Assembly (NCBI RefSeq): GCF_000829905.1
Contig: NZ_CDPP01000005.1
Location: 62,001 to 126,000, forward strand
Direction of reading: 5' to 3'
Length of the DNA: 64,000 bases
Source of the DNA: Beduini massiliensis
GTDB taxonomy: Bacteria > Bacillota_I > Bacilli_A > Erysipelotrichales > Coprobacillaceae
The first letter of the stretch is position 1; each line of letters starts with the position of its first letter. This document shows, in pieces, positions 44,854-54,535 of the stretch. Made by a program: the position numbers and the translations under genes. Below the pieces are notes generated by a model that was not told the origin of the DNA, ran no database searches, and worked only from the letters and a program-made list of their open reading frames with translations.

Positions 44854-45124
44854 AGAAGTTGCGGCAATATTAAAAATAATTGCGAATGCGAATCGTTTAA
44901 TGATTCTTTGTATATTGGAAGAAGGAGAACATTCCGTCGGTGAATTAGGGGAGAAAATAAATGGCATCACTTTACCGGCATTATCTCAGCATCTTTCAGC
45001 ACTTAGATTGGCAGGTTTTATAGAAAGTGATAAGAAAGGATTAAATGTTTATTATCGAATCAGCGATCAGCGAATCATTGAAGTGATTAAAGTATTAAAA
45101 GTGATGTATTGTCAAGAGGATTAG
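44837..45124 (+). CDS. ArsR-family repressor of the BigR/SqrR persulfide-sensing type
   Basis: A 95-residue winged-helix repressor. The recognition helix is LPALSQHLSALRLAGFI at about 46-62, and GLNVYYRI forms the wing. It lacks the ELCVCDL arsenic motif. Instead it has exactly two cysteines, C25 (LMILCILEEGEHSVGEL) and C92 (MYCQED), in the places of the reactive Cys pair of SqrR/BigR, which form a tetrasulfide bridge with persulfides. The operon's rhodanese and CoA-disulfide-reductase genes support such a role. AAAGGAGG is the ribosome site. Confidence 0.85.
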   Translation: MEMQAKEVAAILKIIANANRLMILCILEEGEHSVGELGEKINGITLPALSQHLSALRLAGFIESDKKGLNVYYRISDQRIIEVIKVLKVMYCQED

Positions 45125-45139
45125 AAAGGAGGAAAGGGT

Positions 45140-45442
45140 ATGCTTTTTAGAAGGAAGAAAACGTTTGACGACTATGTCGATGAAGCTTATGAAAAAAATA
45201 TTGTTTTGCTTGATGTAAGATCAAGCGAAGAATTTAAAGCAGGACATATAAAAAACAGTAAAAATATCCCTTTAGATAGGATCGAGACCATTGATTTAAA
45301 AAAAGATCAAAAGCTGTATGTGTATTGTCACAGCGGGGCAAGGAGTTCAGCCGCTTTGCTTCAGCTTGCAAAGATGGGCTATCGTGAGGTTATCAACATT
45401 GGGGGTATTTATAAAAGTAAAAGGACTTTACAGGAGGAGTGA
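45140..45442 (+). CDS. Single-domain rhodanese
   Basis: A 100-residue sulfurtransferase. The active-site loop is CHSGARSS with C63, preceded by VLLDVRSSEEFKAGHI, the standard rhodanese opening. The six-residue loop fits sulfur transfer (thiosulfate or persulfide) rather than phosphate. The basic start MLFRRKK is not a signal peptide. Its stop overlaps the next start in TGATG, so it is coupled with the CoA-disulfide reductase, which carries its own rhodanese domain. Confidence 0.92.
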   Translation: MLFRRKKTFDDYVDEAYEKNIVLLDVRSSEEFKAGHIKNSKNIPLDRIETIDLKKDQKLYVYCHSGARSSAALLQLAKMGYREVINIGGIYKSKRTLQEE

Positions 45443-47136
45443 TGAAAATGAAAGTTGTGATTGTCGGCGGCGTTGCCGGAGGAGCTACAGCAGCAGCGCG
45501 ATTACGCCGTTTAGATGAACAGATGGAAATTATCATGGTAGAAAGAAGTGACTATATTTCCTATGCCAACTGCGGGCTTCCTTATTATATTGGGGGAAGT
45601 ATTGAAGATGAAAAAGCTTTAACTTTGCAGACCCCGGAATCTTTTTATCATCGATTCCGCATTGATGTCCGCACTCATCAGGAAGTAACTAAAATCAATG
45701 CATTGGAAAAGACGGTGACGATACAAAATCTTGAAAACCATACGACTTATGTGGAAAGCTATGACAAACTCATTCTTTCTCCGGGAGCAAAGGCAATCCT
45801 GCCGCCAATAGATGGTGTGACTCATGATAATGTTTTTACTTTACGTACGGTCGAAGATACTTTTAAAATTCACGATTACATTCAAAATCATGAAGTAAAA
45901 AAAGCGGTTGTTGTCGGGGCTGGATTTATTGGTTTGGAGATGGCAGAAAATCTTAAAGAAAAAGGAATGGACGTCACCGTTGTTCAGCTGCTGGATCAGA
46001 TTATGACACCATTAGATAAGGATATGGCCGCTATTGTTCAAAATTATCTAAAACACCAAGGGATTGAATTATTGTTGGAAACATCGCTGACTAAAATTAT
46101 CAAGAAAGATGAAGATACATGGGCAGTGTTAGATAATCATAAAGAAATCGCATGCGATATGATCCTGATGGCAGTAGGTGTACAACCGGATAGTCAGTTG
46201 GCAAAAACGGCAGGGATTGCCCTTGGAATCAAAGGGGCTATTAAAGTCAATGCCCATATGCAAACCAATATTGAGGATATTTATGCTGTCGGTGATGCTG
46301 TGGAAGTGAAGCATTTTATTACCCAAAAAGATACGCTTATTTCTTTAGCGGGGCCGGCAAATAAACAGGGACGTATTGCGGCAGATCATATCTGTGGGAT
46401 CAACAGTCGTTATAAAGGCAGTCAAGGTTCTTCTATTCTTAAATTGTTTGATATGCAGATCGCGGCAACCGGACTAAATGAAAAAGAAGCACAAACAGCT
46501 GATATAGACTACGATTATGCAATTATCACTTCTGCAAGTCATGCCACCTATTATCCTGAGGCTAAAAATATGTATCTGAAAGTTCTGTTTGATAAAGCCG
46601 ATGGAACGATTCTAGGCGGGCAGATAGTAGGGTATGATGGGGTGGATAAGCGAATTGACGTTTTAGCAACAGCAATCCGTGCAAAGATGACCGCTTATGA
46701 TCTAACGGAACTAGACTTAGCCTATGCACCGCCATTTTCTTCTGCCAAAGATCCTATGAATATGATTGGATTTGTAATTGAGAATATCTTGACAGACAAG
46801 GTGAAACAGATACATTGGTCGGACGTGAAAGACGATGAAAAAGCCATCATTTTAGATACGAGAACACAGTTAGAATATCAGCGCGGACATTTCCCAAACG
46901 CATTGCATATTCCTTTAGATGAACTGCGAGAACGTTTGATCGACCTTGATCAAGATAAAGAAATTCAAGTGTACTGCCAAAGCGGACTGAGAAGTTATTT
47001 GGCATGCCGTATTTTAAGCCAACATGGCTATGTATGTAAGAATATTGCTGGAGGTTATGGTATCTATCAGCAAATCGAAGAAAACAAAGTGATGCAGTCG
47101 ACAGGGATGCGTCCTTGTGGGATTGATGAAAAATAA
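45442..47136 (+). CDS. CoA-disulfide reductase/NADH-oxidase-like flavoprotein with C-terminal rhodanese
   Basis: A 564-residue fusion. I take the ATG at 45442, which overlaps the rhodanese stop; an ATG two codons on is possible. FAD motif GGVAGGATAA at 9-18, redox cysteine C44 (YANCGLPYYIGG), NAD motif VVGAGFIGLEMAE near 155 and a dimerisation domain ending SAKDPMNMIGFV. A rhodanese domain follows from about 465, with C512 (YCQSGLRSY). This is the CoADR-RHD build, linked to reduction of CoA-persulfide or polysulfide. It closes the operon. Confidence 0.93.
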   Translation: MKMKVVIVGGVAGGATAAARLRRLDEQMEIIMVERSDYISYANCGLPYYIGGSIEDEKALTLQTPESFYHRFRIDVRTHQEVTKINALEKTVTIQNLENHTTYVESYDKLILSPGAKAILPPIDGVTHDNVFTLRTVEDTFKIHDYIQNHEVKKAVVVGAGFIGLEMAENLKEKGMDVTVVQLLDQIMTPLDKDMAAIVQNYLKHQGIELLLETSLTKIIKKDEDTWAVLDNHKEIACDMILMAVGVQPDSQLAKTAGIALGIKGAIKVNAHMQTNIEDIYAVGDAVEVKHFITQKDTLISLAGPANKQGRIAADHICGINSRYKGSQGSSILKLFDMQIAATGLNEKEAQTADIDYDYAIITSASHATYYPEAKNMYLKVLFDKADGTILGGQIVGYDGVDKRIDVLATAIRAKMTAYDLTELDLAYAPPFSSAKDPMNMIGFVIENILTDKVKQIHWSDVKDDEKAIILDTRTQLEYQRGHFPNALHIPLDELRERLIDLDQDKEIQVYCQSGLRSYLACRILSQHGYVCKNIAGGYGIYQQIEENKVMQSTGMRPCGIDEK

Positions 47137-47172
47137 AGAAAAGGCAATTGCTCTTAGGAGGAATTGTCTTTT
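47137..47172 (+). terminator. Terminator of the sulfur operon
   Basis: AAAAGGCAATT (47139-47149) pairs with AATTGTCTTTT (47162-47172, one G-T), ending in T. Confidence 0.75.
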
Positions 47173-47178
47173 TCTATT

Positions 47179-47202
47179 AAAAAGTACCAACGAATTGGTA
47201 CT
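47179..47202 (-). terminator. Terminator of ispH with UUCG tetraloop
   Basis: On the minus strand AGTACCAA, loop TTCG, TTGGTACT and a T run. The ispH stop codon overlaps its base. Confidence 0.85.
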
Positions 47203-48127
47203 AGTTTAAAATTTTTTCGGTATCGATGACTGGCAGCTTGTAGGTTTCAGGATTTTCTATATCTAACTGTTCAAGATAGTGAATCACCATATTCGTAAGA
47301 TAGGTAGGCGTGGAAGCCCCAGCAGTTACAGCAATATATGCTCTGCCTTTTAAATCATCTAAATGAATGTCTTCTACACTTTCTATCAAACGTACAGGGA
47401 TATCCTTTTTTTCTTTCGCGATATTCGCTAAGCGTGTTGTATTATTGGAATGAGGATCTCCTACAACATAAAGAAAATCAACCTCTTCAGGCAAAGCTGC
47501 CATCGCCTGCTGACGAATTGTTGTCGCATTGCAGGTTTCTTTCATAATATCAACATGCGGTAATTGCGTTGTTGCATAGTGTGCTAATGCCTGCACATCC
47601 CACATGCTCATCGTTGTCTGATTGGTCAAAACATAATGCTTTTCTTTGTTTTTTAAATGGTCAATATCCTCTTGGTTTTGAATCAAATGGATACGTTGAG
47701 GATGAATAGCCAAAGCGCCTTCGGCTTCAGGGTGACCGTGTTTTCCAATGTAAAGAATATCTTGTCCCATGTTTAGAGAGTGTGAGATTAATTCATGGGT
47801 CTTAATGACATCCTTACATGTAGAATCGACAACAATCAGCCCTTTCTGCCTTGCTTTTTCAAAGACGTTTTGACCAGCACCATGTGCAGTGATAATAACC
47901 ACTCCGGAGTCAATGTCATCTAATAACTCTAAGCGTGATTTTCCTTTACTGTCAATGGTGCGAATCCCCAGTTTATTTAAGGCGTCAACGATAAACTGAT
48001 TATGCACGATCATACCTAAAATATAGATCGGTTCATCAGGATATTGCTGACGGGTAGACTTTGCGATCTTAATTGCGTTAACAACCCCTTGGCAATAGCC
48101 GCGAGGAACGACTTTAAATACTTTCAT
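47201..48127 (-). CDS. ispH: 4-hydroxy-3-methylbut-2-enyl diphosphate reductase IspH
   Basis: A 308-residue iron-sulfur enzyme, the last step of the MEP isoprenoid pathway, making IPP and DMAPP. The three cluster cysteines are C12 (RGYCQGV), C104 (DSTCKDV) and C199 (KETCNATT). Active-site histidines are in VHNQF, AHGAG and GHPEAEG, and the TNQTTMS loop holds the catalytic Thr. GAGGTGAT is the ribosome site. It lies 18 bases after the YqfQ-like gene, as in Bacillus (yqfQ-yqfP). Confidence 0.96.
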   Translation of the reverse strand: MKVFKVVPRGYCQGVVNAIKIAKSTRQQYPDEPIYILGMIVHNQFIVDALNKLGIRTIDSKGKSRLELLDDIDSGVVIITAHGAGQNVFEKARQKGLIVVDSTCKDVIKTHELISHSLNMGQDILYIGKHGHPEAEGALAIHPQRIHLIQNQEDIDHLKNKEKHYVLTNQTTMSMWDVQALAHYATTQLPHVDIMKETCNATTIRQQAMAALPEEVDFLYVVGDPHSNNTTRLANIAKEKKDIPVRLIESVEDIHLDDLKGRAYIAVTAGASTPTYLTNMVIHYLEQLDIENPETYKLPVIDTEKILN

Positions 48128-48145
48128 TTCATCACCTCAGAAAGA

Positions 48146-48514
48146 TTATAGCATATTTTCAAACTGCGTGCCTTCATCGGTGACATTTTTTAATGCTTCG
48201 TCGATCTCTTGGTCAAAAGATGGGTCGAGGTCCATCTGTTTGACCGCTTTAATCACTTTAAATGCGGTTTTGGCGTTGCTTACTATCGGTCGTACTTGAT
48301 AAATAACAGGAATGACTTGGTTAAATGTCGTAATGGCTTTTTGAGCCGTCCTTAATGTAGTTTGCATGTTGAATGGGATCAGACTTTTCTTCATCGGTGA
48401 CATTGGCATCATCGGATTTTGATATTGCATTGGATTCATCGGCATGTTCATTTGACTTGGATAGTAAGGTGCACTATAGCCGTAAAATGGATACTGCGGT
48501 GGGTAGTTATTCAT
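48146..48514 (-). CDS. YqfQ/VrrA-like Tyr/Pro/Met-rich protein
   Basis: A 122-residue protein. Residues 1-45 are low-complexity: NNYPPQYPFYGYSAPYYPSQ, then Met/Asn/Pro repeats (MNMPMNPMQYQNPMMPMSPM). The rest is helical (LRTAQKAITTFNQVIPVIYQ, SNAKTAFKVIKAV) with an acidic tail. The composition and the place between ispH and cshB match the YqfQ (VrrA-like) family of Bacillus, of unknown function and possibly surface or spore linked. AGGAGG precedes the ATG. No signal peptide is seen. Confidence 0.75.
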   Translation of the reverse strand: MNNYPPQYPFYGYSAPYYPSQMNMPMNPMQYQNPMMPMSPMKKSLIPFNMQTTLRTAQKAITTFNQVIPVIYQVRPIVSNAKTAFKVIKAVKQMDLDPSFDQEIDEALKNVTDEGTQFENML

Positions 48515-48533
48515 TGTTTTACCTCCTCTTACT

Positions 48534-48560
48534 TAGTATATGTAAAAAAAGACAAGATGT
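48534..48560 (-). promoter_or_regulatory. Candidate promoter of the YqfQ-like gene, sporulation or sigma-A type
   Basis: On the minus strand AC, 16 bases, CATATACTA fits the sigma-K pattern. The overlapping reading ATAACA, 17 bases, TATACT fits sigma-A. ispH lies downstream and must be made in growing cells, so sigma-A use or a second promoter is needed. Confidence 0.35.
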
Positions 48561-48629
48561 TATCCAATAGTTGACAAAAGTCACGATTTTGTTAAAATAA
48601 GACATACGCCAATTTTTTAATCAGGGTAT

Positions 48630-48658
48630 TTGCTTATTTATTTTGGTTTATGTATAAT
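48630..48658 (+). promoter_or_regulatory. Sigma-A promoter of cshB
   Basis: TTGCTT (48630-48635), a 17-base spacer and a perfect TATAAT (48653-48658), 18 bases before the ATG. Confidence 0.65.
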
Positions 48659-48676
48659 AAAAAAAGGAGTGATAAA

Positions 48677-50053
48677 ATGAAAACTTTTGAGCAATTTAAC
48701 TTTAAACCGTTTGTGAATGATACAATTCGTCTGCTTAATTTCAAAAAGCCGACAAAAATACAGGAAAGAGTTATCCCGCAAGTCATGCATCATACTGATA
48801 TTATTGGGATTTCTCAAACCGGAACAGGAAAAACACATGCTTTCTTACTTCCTATCATGAATGAGATTCATACGGATTCTGATAAGGTGCAGGCTGTTAT
48901 TACAGCTCCGACACGCGAATTAGCAACGCAGATTTTTGAACATGCACGTCTGTTTCAAAAAGCGAATCCGGCAATCCGTGTGTCCTTGGTCATCGGTGGA
49001 AATGATAAACAAAAAGCAATCGATAAATTAGCTGTCCAGCCCCATGTGGTAATCGGGACACCGGGAAGAATTCGTGATTTATCCATCAATGAACAGGCCT
49101 TGAAAATAACCACTGCCGATATTTTTGTTGTAGATGAAGCGGATATGACCTTGGAGTTTGGCTATCTTGAAGATATTGATGCCGTTGCCGGACGGATGAA
49201 AGATGATTTGCAGATGTTGGTGTTTAGTGCCACCATTCCTCAGAATATTCGTCCGTTTTTAAGAAAATATATGAAGAACCCACAGATTATTGAGATTGAT
49301 GAAAAGAAAGTGACAACGGATAATATTGAACATATCTTAGTTCCTGTCCGTCATAAGAGTAAATTTGAATTGCTTAAAAAGATTATGGATACGATTGATC
49401 CTTATATCTGTCTGCTCTTCTGTAATAAGCGCAGTGAAGCAAGAGAAATTACACAAAAACTTCATGATGAAGGCTATCGTGTCGGTGAGATTCATGGGGA
49501 CCTGGAACCGCGTGAACGTCGCCAAATGATGCGTCGTATCAATAATATGGACTATCAATATATTGTCGCTACGGATATTGCGGCAAGAGGAATTGATATT
49601 GATGGTGCAAGTCATATTATTTCTATGGATTTTCCTACGGAATTAGATTTCTATGTACACCGTGCAGGTCGCTGCGGACGTGGAAAATATACCGGAATCT
49701 GCTATAGCTTATACAATGTAGAAGATGAGGGAAGTATTAAATATCTGGAAAATAAAGGGATCAAATTTAAAAATCAAGAAATTAAAGAAGGGGTTTGGGT
49801 GGATTTGGCAGATCGTGATCGTCGTAATAAACGTGTACGTCGCAGCAATGAGATTGAAACACGTATCTCTAAGATGGTCAGCCGTCCAACTAAAGTAAAG
49901 CCCGGTTATAAAAAGAAACGTAAGATGGAAATTCAAAAATTAGTTAGAAAAGAAAAACGTTCGATTATCCAGCAGGATATTCGTCGTCAGAAAAAAGAAC
50001 GTGCAAAACAGGCACAGATTGAAAAAAGACAAAAAGAAGAAGGAAATTATTAG
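48677..50053 (+). CDS. cshB: DEAD-box RNA helicase CshB
   Basis: A 458-residue helicase. The ATG at 48677 follows AAGGAGTGAT; the frame extends 9 codons upstream without a ribosome site. Q-motif (FEQFNFKPF), Walker A SQTGTGKT at 46-53, APTRELA, DEAD at 153-156, [14 protein letters not shown] and HRAGRCGRG are all present. The C-terminal 90 residues are strongly basic (Lys/Arg), for RNA binding. Position between the YqfQ-like gene and nfo matches B. subtilis cshB (yqfR), a cold-shock helicase. Confidence 0.93.
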   Translation: MKTFEQFNFKPFVNDTIRLLNFKKPTKIQERVIPQVMHHTDIIGISQTGTGKTHAFLLPIMNEIHTDSDKVQAVITAPTRELATQIFEHARLFQKANPAIRVSLVIGGNDKQKAIDKLAVQPHVVIGTPGRIRDLSINEQALKITTADIFVVDEADMTLEFGYLEDIDAVAGRMKDDLQMLVFSATIPQNIRPFLRKYMKNPQIIEIDEKKVTTDNIEHILVPVRHKSKFELLKKIMDTIDPYICLLFCNKRSEAREITQKLHDEGYRVGEIHGDLEPRERRQMMRRINNMDYQYIVATDIAARGIDIDGASHIISMDFPTELDFYVHRAGRCGRGKYTGICYSLYNVEDEGSIKYLENKGIKFKNQEIKEGVWVDLADRDRRNKRVRRSNEIETRISKMVSRPTKVKPGYKKKRKMEIQKLVRKEKRSIIQQDIRRQKKERAKQAQIEKRQKEEGNY

Positions 50054-50054
50054 A

Positions 50055-50918
50055 ATGTTGAAAATTGGAAGTCATGTCGGCATGTCAGGAAAAGAAATGA
50101 TGGTAGGGTCCGTCAAAGAAGCCCTGTCTTATGAAGCGAATACCTTTATGTTTTATACGGGTGCGCCACAAAATACACGCCGCAAAAAAATCGAAGAGCT
50201 GCGAATTGATGAAGCAAAAGCATTGATGGAACAACATGGCATTGCGATTGAAGATGTCTTAGTGCATGCTCCTTATATTATTAATTTAGCCAATACGATA
50301 AAACCTGAAACTTTTGAACTGGCAGTAGACTTTTTACGACAGGAAATTGAAAGAGTAGAGGCGATTGGCGTCAAGATGGTTGTTTTGCATCCGGGAAGCC
50401 ATGTTAAAGCGGGGGAAGAAGCCGGGTTAAATCAAATCGTCAAAGGATTAAACATGGTCTTGAATGAAGATACGAAAGTCATTGTTGCTTTAGAAACGAT
50501 GTCGGGAAAAGGCAGTGAGCTAGGCTATACGACCGATCAGTTAAAATATATGATTGATCATGTTGAACATAATGATAAATTAGGGGTCTGCTTAGATACC
50601 TGTCATCTGCATGATGCCGGGTATGATCTTACTCAATTTGATGCATATTTAGATGAGTTTGATGAAAAAATCGGGATTCATCGTATTAAAGCCATGCATA
50701 TCAATGATTCTAAAAATGAACGTGGAGCAAAAAAAGACCGACATGAAAATATCGGTTATGGTCACATTGGTTTTGATACCCTTTGTTCTATTATTTATAA
50801 TGAACGTCTCTGCCATGTGCCTAAGTTTTTAGAAACGCCGTATCATGAAGAAAAAGCCCCATATAAACGTGAGATTGCGATGATTCGCAATAAGTTGTTT
50901 GAACCGGGATTAAAATAA
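50055..50918 (+). CDS. nfo: Endonuclease IV (AP endonuclease)
   Basis: A 287-residue TIM-barrel enzyme that nicks DNA at abasic sites. I chose the ATG at 50055, one base after cshB; the frame is open upstream only inside cshB. Zinc-site motifs are [68 protein letters not shown] and a final FLETPY. The three-zinc set is complete. It overlaps the convergent small gene by 9 bases. Confidence 0.95.
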   Translation: MLKIGSHVGMSGKEMMVGSVKEALSYEANTFMFYTGAPQNTRRKKIEELRIDEAKALMEQHGIAIEDVLVHAPYIINLANTIKPETFELAVDFLRQEIERVEAIGVKMVVLHPGSHVKAGEEAGLNQIVKGLNMVLNEDTKVIVALETMSGKGSELGYTTDQLKYMIDHVEHNDKLGVCLDTCHLHDAGYDLTQFDAYLDEFDEKIGIHRIKAMHINDSKNERGAKKDRHENIGYGHIGFDTLCSIIYNERLCHVPKFLETPYHEEKAPYKREIAMIRNKLFEPGLK

Positions 50919-51164
50919 TAAAATAGAATCTTGAATAATGGGTTTAAATTGATGACAAACAGAGATGTTTGTCTCTTTTTCTATCTCATTATATAAAACC
51001 GGATGATAGTGGGCAGTTACCAATGCATAAACATTATTTTTTATGATCTGAAGAATGATATTAAGATCATAATCGTTAATCTGACATTGATAGTCTTGAC
51101 ATATTCTTTTTAATTTAGAGAGTGTTAAAGATTGGATATGCAAATAATTTTCTTTTAGATTCAT
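50910..51164 (-). CDS. YqfT-like (DUF2624) small protein
   Basis: An 84-residue protein beginning [20 protein letters not shown]. The ATG at 51164 has AGGGGGA upstream; an ATG 11 codons earlier lacks one. Two predicted helices ([30 protein letters not shown]) and a helical tail fit DUF2624, whose Bacillus member yqfT lies next to nfo. The identification rests as much on position as on sequence. Role unknown. Confidence 0.6.
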   Translation of the reverse strand: MNLKENYLHIQSLTLSKLKRICQDYQCQINDYDLNIILQIIKNNVYALVTAHYHPVLYNEIEKETNISVCHQFKPIIQDSILLF

Positions 51165-51203
51165 CGTGATATTTCCCCCTAATCTGTATATATGCAAATG
51201 AAT

Positions 51204-51235
51204 GAAAAAAGATGATACATTTATTGTACCATCTT
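51204..51235 (-). terminator. Terminator of the pepF-ispG operon
   Basis: On the minus strand AAGATGGTACA pairs with TGTATCATCTT (one G-T) around ATAAA, followed by six T. The ispG stop lies in the loop. Confidence 0.85.
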
Positions 51236-52276
51236 TAGTATTTCTGCCTTTAATTCTTCCACCATATCAGCTTGCTTAACTTTTCTGATAATTTCTCCTT
51301 TTTTGATCAATAATCCTTCTTTGACTCCACCGGCAATCGCAATATCTGCGTGTTTTGCTTCGCCCGGACCATTTACCGCACAGCCCATGATGGCAACGGT
51401 AATATCAGCATGAATCGTATTGAGAAATTGTTCAATCTCTTTAGCAATCGGAATCAGATCATATTGAATACGTCCGCAAGTCGGACAAGAAACTAGGGTC
51501 GGAACATTATTCAATAAACCAAACTCTTTCAATAATGTTTTGGCGACAGGGATTTCCTGACATGGATCATCACTTAAGGAAACGCGGATCGTATTGCCAA
51601 TCCCTTCGTATAATAAGATACCTAAGCCGGCACTTGATTTGATTGTGCCGCCAAGTGCAGTGCCTGATTCTGTGACACCTAGGTGAAGCGGATAATCAAA
51701 GGTTTGACTGGCTAATTTATAGGCTTCTACGGTTAATAATGTAGATGATGCTTTTAAAGAAATACAGATATCATGGAAATCTAATTCTTCTAAAATTTCA
51801 ACATGACGCTTTGCACTCTCGACCATCGCTTCGGGAGTAGGGCGACCGTATTTTTGCAGGATATCTTTTTCTAAAGAACCGCCATTGACACCGATACGAA
51901 TGGGAATATGCTTGGCTTTACAGGCATTCACCACCGCTTCAATCTTTTCTTTTGATCCGATATTACCGGGATTGATCCGAATCTTATCGATTCCCGACTC
52001 AATGGCAATCAAGGCTAAACGATGATCAAAATGAATATCCGCGACTAAAGGCAGGGTAACCTGCTTTTTAATTTCTTTAATCGCTAAGGCATCGTCCTGA
52101 TCAAAAACAGCCATTCGGACTAATTGACATCCGGCTGCCGCTAATTGGTTGATTTGAGCTACAGTAGCTTCAATATTCTTTGTTTTTGTATTGGTCATCG
52201 ATTGAATGATGACTTGATGATTTCCCCCAATAACTAAGTCACCGACTTGGATTGAGCGAGTTTCCTCTCTTTTCAT
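51221..52276 (-). CDS. ispG: 4-hydroxy-3-methylbut-2-enyl diphosphate synthase IspG
   Basis: A 351-residue MEP-pathway enzyme that turns MEcPP into HMBPP. TIM-barrel motifs include QSMTNTKT near 25 and [14 protein letters not shown]. The C-terminal 4Fe-4S domain uses C264 and C267 ([13 protein letters not shown]) and C299 ([12 protein letters not shown]), with E306 as the fourth ligand typical of the enzyme. AAAAGGAG is the ribosome site. pepF ends 4 bases before it, so the two share a transcript. With ispH in the window, both iron-sulfur steps of the pathway are here. Confidence 0.96.
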   Translation of the reverse strand: MKREETRSIQVGDLVIGGNHQVIIQSMTNTKTKNIEATVAQINQLAAAGCQLVRMAVFDQDDALAIKEIKKQVTLPLVADIHFDHRLALIAIESGIDKIRINPGNIGSKEKIEAVVNACKAKHIPIRIGVNGGSLEKDILQKYGRPTPEAMVESAKRHVEILEELDFHDICISLKASSTLLTVEAYKLASQTFDYPLHLGVTESGTALGGTIKSSAGLGILLYEGIGNTIRVSLSDDPCQEIPVAKTLLKEFGLLNNVPTLVSCPTCGRIQYDLIPIAKEIEQFLNTIHADITVAIMGCAVNGPGEAKHADIAIAGGVKEGLLIKKGEIIRKVKQADMVEELKAEILKMVQ

Positions 52277-52280
52277 ACGT

Positions 52281-54059
52281 TTACTCCTTTTCCAGCATTA
52301 AACTTTCAAATTCATTTAATAAATCTTCAAAATAATGGAAAGCATCATCATAAAGCTGATCAGATAATGGGTCCACATTGGCAGTTTTCAGCAATTCGAT
52401 CGGTGGTTTGCTTCCACCTGATTTTAAGAATTGAAGATAACATTCAATTTGCTGAGTATCATGTTTAGTAATGCGGGCTGTGATGGCTAAGGCACAGCAC
52501 ATTCCCAAAGTGTACTTATAGACATAATAGTTGTAGTAGAAATGTGGCACATGATAGCAAGAATAACGAGTCAGATCGTCTAACACAACATCCGGTCCGA
52601 AATATTCTTGGTTTAATTGCTGATACAGATCCGTGATGATTTGACTGGACATCGGCTGATCATGTTCCGCCATCTGATGCAGCTTATATTCAAAATCCGC
52701 AAACATCGGTTGTCTAAAAATCAAGCCTACACAGTTTTCCAAGAGATCATAAAGCAGGCTGGCTTTTTCTTGTTTATCTTGAGTATTTGCCAACAAATGC
52801 TGAATCAACAGCATTTCATTGACTGTAGAAGCGACTTCTGCTACAAAGATGCGATAGCTATTGGTTTGCGGTGGCTGATATTGATTAGAAAGATAAGTAT
52901 GACAACTATGTCCCAATTCATGAATCATGGTCGATAATGACTGATAGTCACCGATGAAATTCATGAGGATATACGGATTCGTGTCATAGCATCCACTTGA
53001 ATAGGCACCGGCACGTTTACCGACATGCGGATAAAAGTCAATCCAACGTTCGGCTTTCGCTTTTTTAATAATATCGGTATATTCATCACCAAAGACATCT
53101 ACACATTTTAAAATAATATCAAAACATTCATCGATAGTATAATGACGTGGCTTTGATTTAACCAAAGGGACACTCAAATCATAGTTATGCATGATATCTT
53201 TGTTCATTAAATGTTTTTTCAATGTATTGTAACGATGAAAGAGCGGACGATATTTCTCATTGGCTTGCTGTAAAATCTTATGAAACAGCTCACTTGGGGC
53301 TTGATCGGCAAATAAGCTGGCAGCTAAGCTATCTTCAAAATGTCGAGTTTTTGCTAAAAAAGCGTCCTTTTTCATGGTGCTTGATAAAGTCTTGGCGAAA
53401 ACATTTTCAAAACGTTGATATTCTTTATAAAAATGGTGGTAGGCAGTACGGCGCACTTCTTCATTTTCGTTCTTTAAGAATTTATTTAATGTGGCACTGT
53501 TTAAGAACTCTTCCTTCCCATCTACTAAGACCGGTTCAAATTCCAGTCGTAATGCATCGAAAACATCGCTTCCGGTATCTGCCAAAGGGGAGATCTGAGC
53601 AAGCAGATCCTCCATTTCCTTAGAAAGGGTATGGCTGGCTTGTCGGAAAGTTTCCTGCATATTATAGCGATAAACCTTAAAACGTTCCTCTTTCAGGTAT
53701 TCTTTGATTGTTTCTTGCTGAGCGATAATTTCTAAATCTACAAAAGTCAAGCTCTGTGATATGTGTTCATAAAGTGCCATGACTCTTGCTTCCATGCTTT
53801 TAATAGACGGATTGTTAGGTTCAACATCAACACTCAAATGCGTATAGCAATATAATTTTGAAAGAAGACGATCCATCTTGGTATAATCTTCTAAAAATTG
53901 ATAAAACTGATCAGCACTTTCAATAAACGTTTTTTCTTGCTGAACTAATTTCTCACATAACGCTTTGGTTTCTTTTAAATCTTGATTAAAGCTTTTTTCG
54001 TCTTCATAGATTTTGGTTAGATCCCAGGTATCTTGAAGGCTGATTTCATTTCTGTTCAT
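52281..54059 (-). CDS. pepF: Oligoendopeptidase F
   Basis: A 592-residue M3B metallopeptidase that digests peptides of about 7-20 residues in the cytosol. The zinc site is HELGH at 380-384 within [15 protein letters not shown], with the third ligand Glu in [12 protein letters not shown]. An N-terminal helical domain opens with the family's [29 protein letters not shown] and the C-terminal [19 protein letters not shown] are also typical. GAGGTGAT is the ribosome site. Confidence 0.95.
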   Translation of the reverse strand: MNRNEISLQDTWDLTKIYEDEKSFNQDLKETKALCEKLVQQEKTFIESADQFYQFLEDYTKMDRLLSKLYCYTHLSVDVEPNNPSIKSMEARVMALYEHISQSLTFVDLEIIAQQETIKEYLKEERFKVYRYNMQETFRQASHTLSKEMEDLLAQISPLADTGSDVFDALRLEFEPVLVDGKEEFLNSATLNKFLKNENEEVRRTAYHHFYKEYQRFENVFAKTLSSTMKKDAFLAKTRHFEDSLAASLFADQAPSELFHKILQQANEKYRPLFHRYNTLKKHLMNKDIMHNYDLSVPLVKSKPRHYTIDECFDIILKCVDVFGDEYTDIIKKAKAERWIDFYPHVGKRAGAYSSGCYDTNPYILMNFIGDYQSLSTMIHELGHSCHTYLSNQYQPPQTNSYRIFVAEVASTVNEMLLIQHLLANTQDKQEKASLLYDLLENCVGLIFRQPMFADFEYKLHQMAEHDQPMSSQIITDLYQQLNQEYFGPDVVLDDLTRYSCYHVPHFYYNYYVYKYTLGMCCALAITARITKHDTQQIECYLQFLKSGGSKPPIELLKTANVDPLSDQLYDDAFHYFEDLLNEFESLMLEKE

Positions 54060-54130
54060 TCAATCACCTCGTTACTATCATAGCAAAAAAAGCGTAAAAA
54101 AAAAACCGTATTGATAACGTAGTTTTACAC

Positions 54131-54167
54131 AACAAAAAAACTCTATTAGCCTTAGTTAATAGAGTTT
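54131..54167 (-). terminator. Terminator of rpsT
   Basis: On the minus strand AAACTCTATTA, loop of eight, TAATAGAGTTT and a seven-T run. The rpsT stop codon is in the loop. Confidence 0.9.
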
Positions 54168-54415
54168 ACTAATTTAGCCAATCTAGATTTTTGTCTAGAA
54201 GCATAGTTTTTGTGATGGAATCCTTTTGTTACAGATGCATCTAATTTACTAGAAGCTACATTATAAGCAGCAATCGCTTCTTCTTTATTTCCAGCTTCAA
54301 CAGCAGCTAATACTTTTTTGATAGCAGTTTTTAAAGCAGTTCTGTATCCGTTATTAACAGCACGTTTAGCATCATCGTTTTTATAACGTTTGATTTGTTG
54401 TTTCATGTTAGCCAT
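54152..54415 (-). CDS. rpsT: 30S ribosomal protein S20
   Basis: An 87-residue basic protein. MANMKQQIKRYKNDDAKRAV, then RTALKTAIKKVLAAVEAGNK, and the end KNYASRQKSRLAKLVNSI are S20 signatures; it binds 16S rRNA helix 44 and the 5' domain. The ATG at 54415 follows CGGAGGTGG. It is divergent from gpr, the conserved rpsT-gpr-spoIIP order of Bacillus. Confidence 0.96.
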   Translation of the reverse strand: MANMKQQIKRYKNDDAKRAVNNGYRTALKTAIKKVLAAVEAGNKEEAIAAYNVASSKLDASVTKGFHHKNYASRQKSRLAKLVNSIN

Positions 54416-54446
54416 TTTTGTCCACCTCCGATTCATTTCCTTACCA

Positions 54447-54475
54447 ATTTTAACAAAAATAGAAATGAAATGCAA
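54447..54475 (-). promoter_or_regulatory. Sigma-A promoter of rpsT
   Basis: On the minus strand TTGCAT, a 17-base spacer and TAAAAT with an extended TGT. Confidence 0.65.
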
Positions 54476-54495
54476 TCTTATTTTTATTTTTTTGT

Positions 54496-54521
54496 TGAAT
54501 CATGGTTTTATGGTCATACTA
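54496..54521 (+). promoter_or_regulatory. Forespore (sigma-G/F-type) -10 element before gpr
   Basis: CATACTA (54515-54521) matches the sigma-G -10 consensus CATWMTA exactly, 14 bases before the gpr start. A TGAAT lies at 54496-54500 but only 14 bases upstream, closer than the usual spacing, so the -35 is unclear. Confidence 0.45.
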
Positions 54522-54535
54522 AATTTGGTGATTCT

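Noticed and set aside
54496-54521. Full sigma-G promoter (both boxes) before gpr
   Set aside because: The only TGAAT lies about 14 bases before CATACTA; the known spacing is about 17-18, so only the -10 element is claimed.
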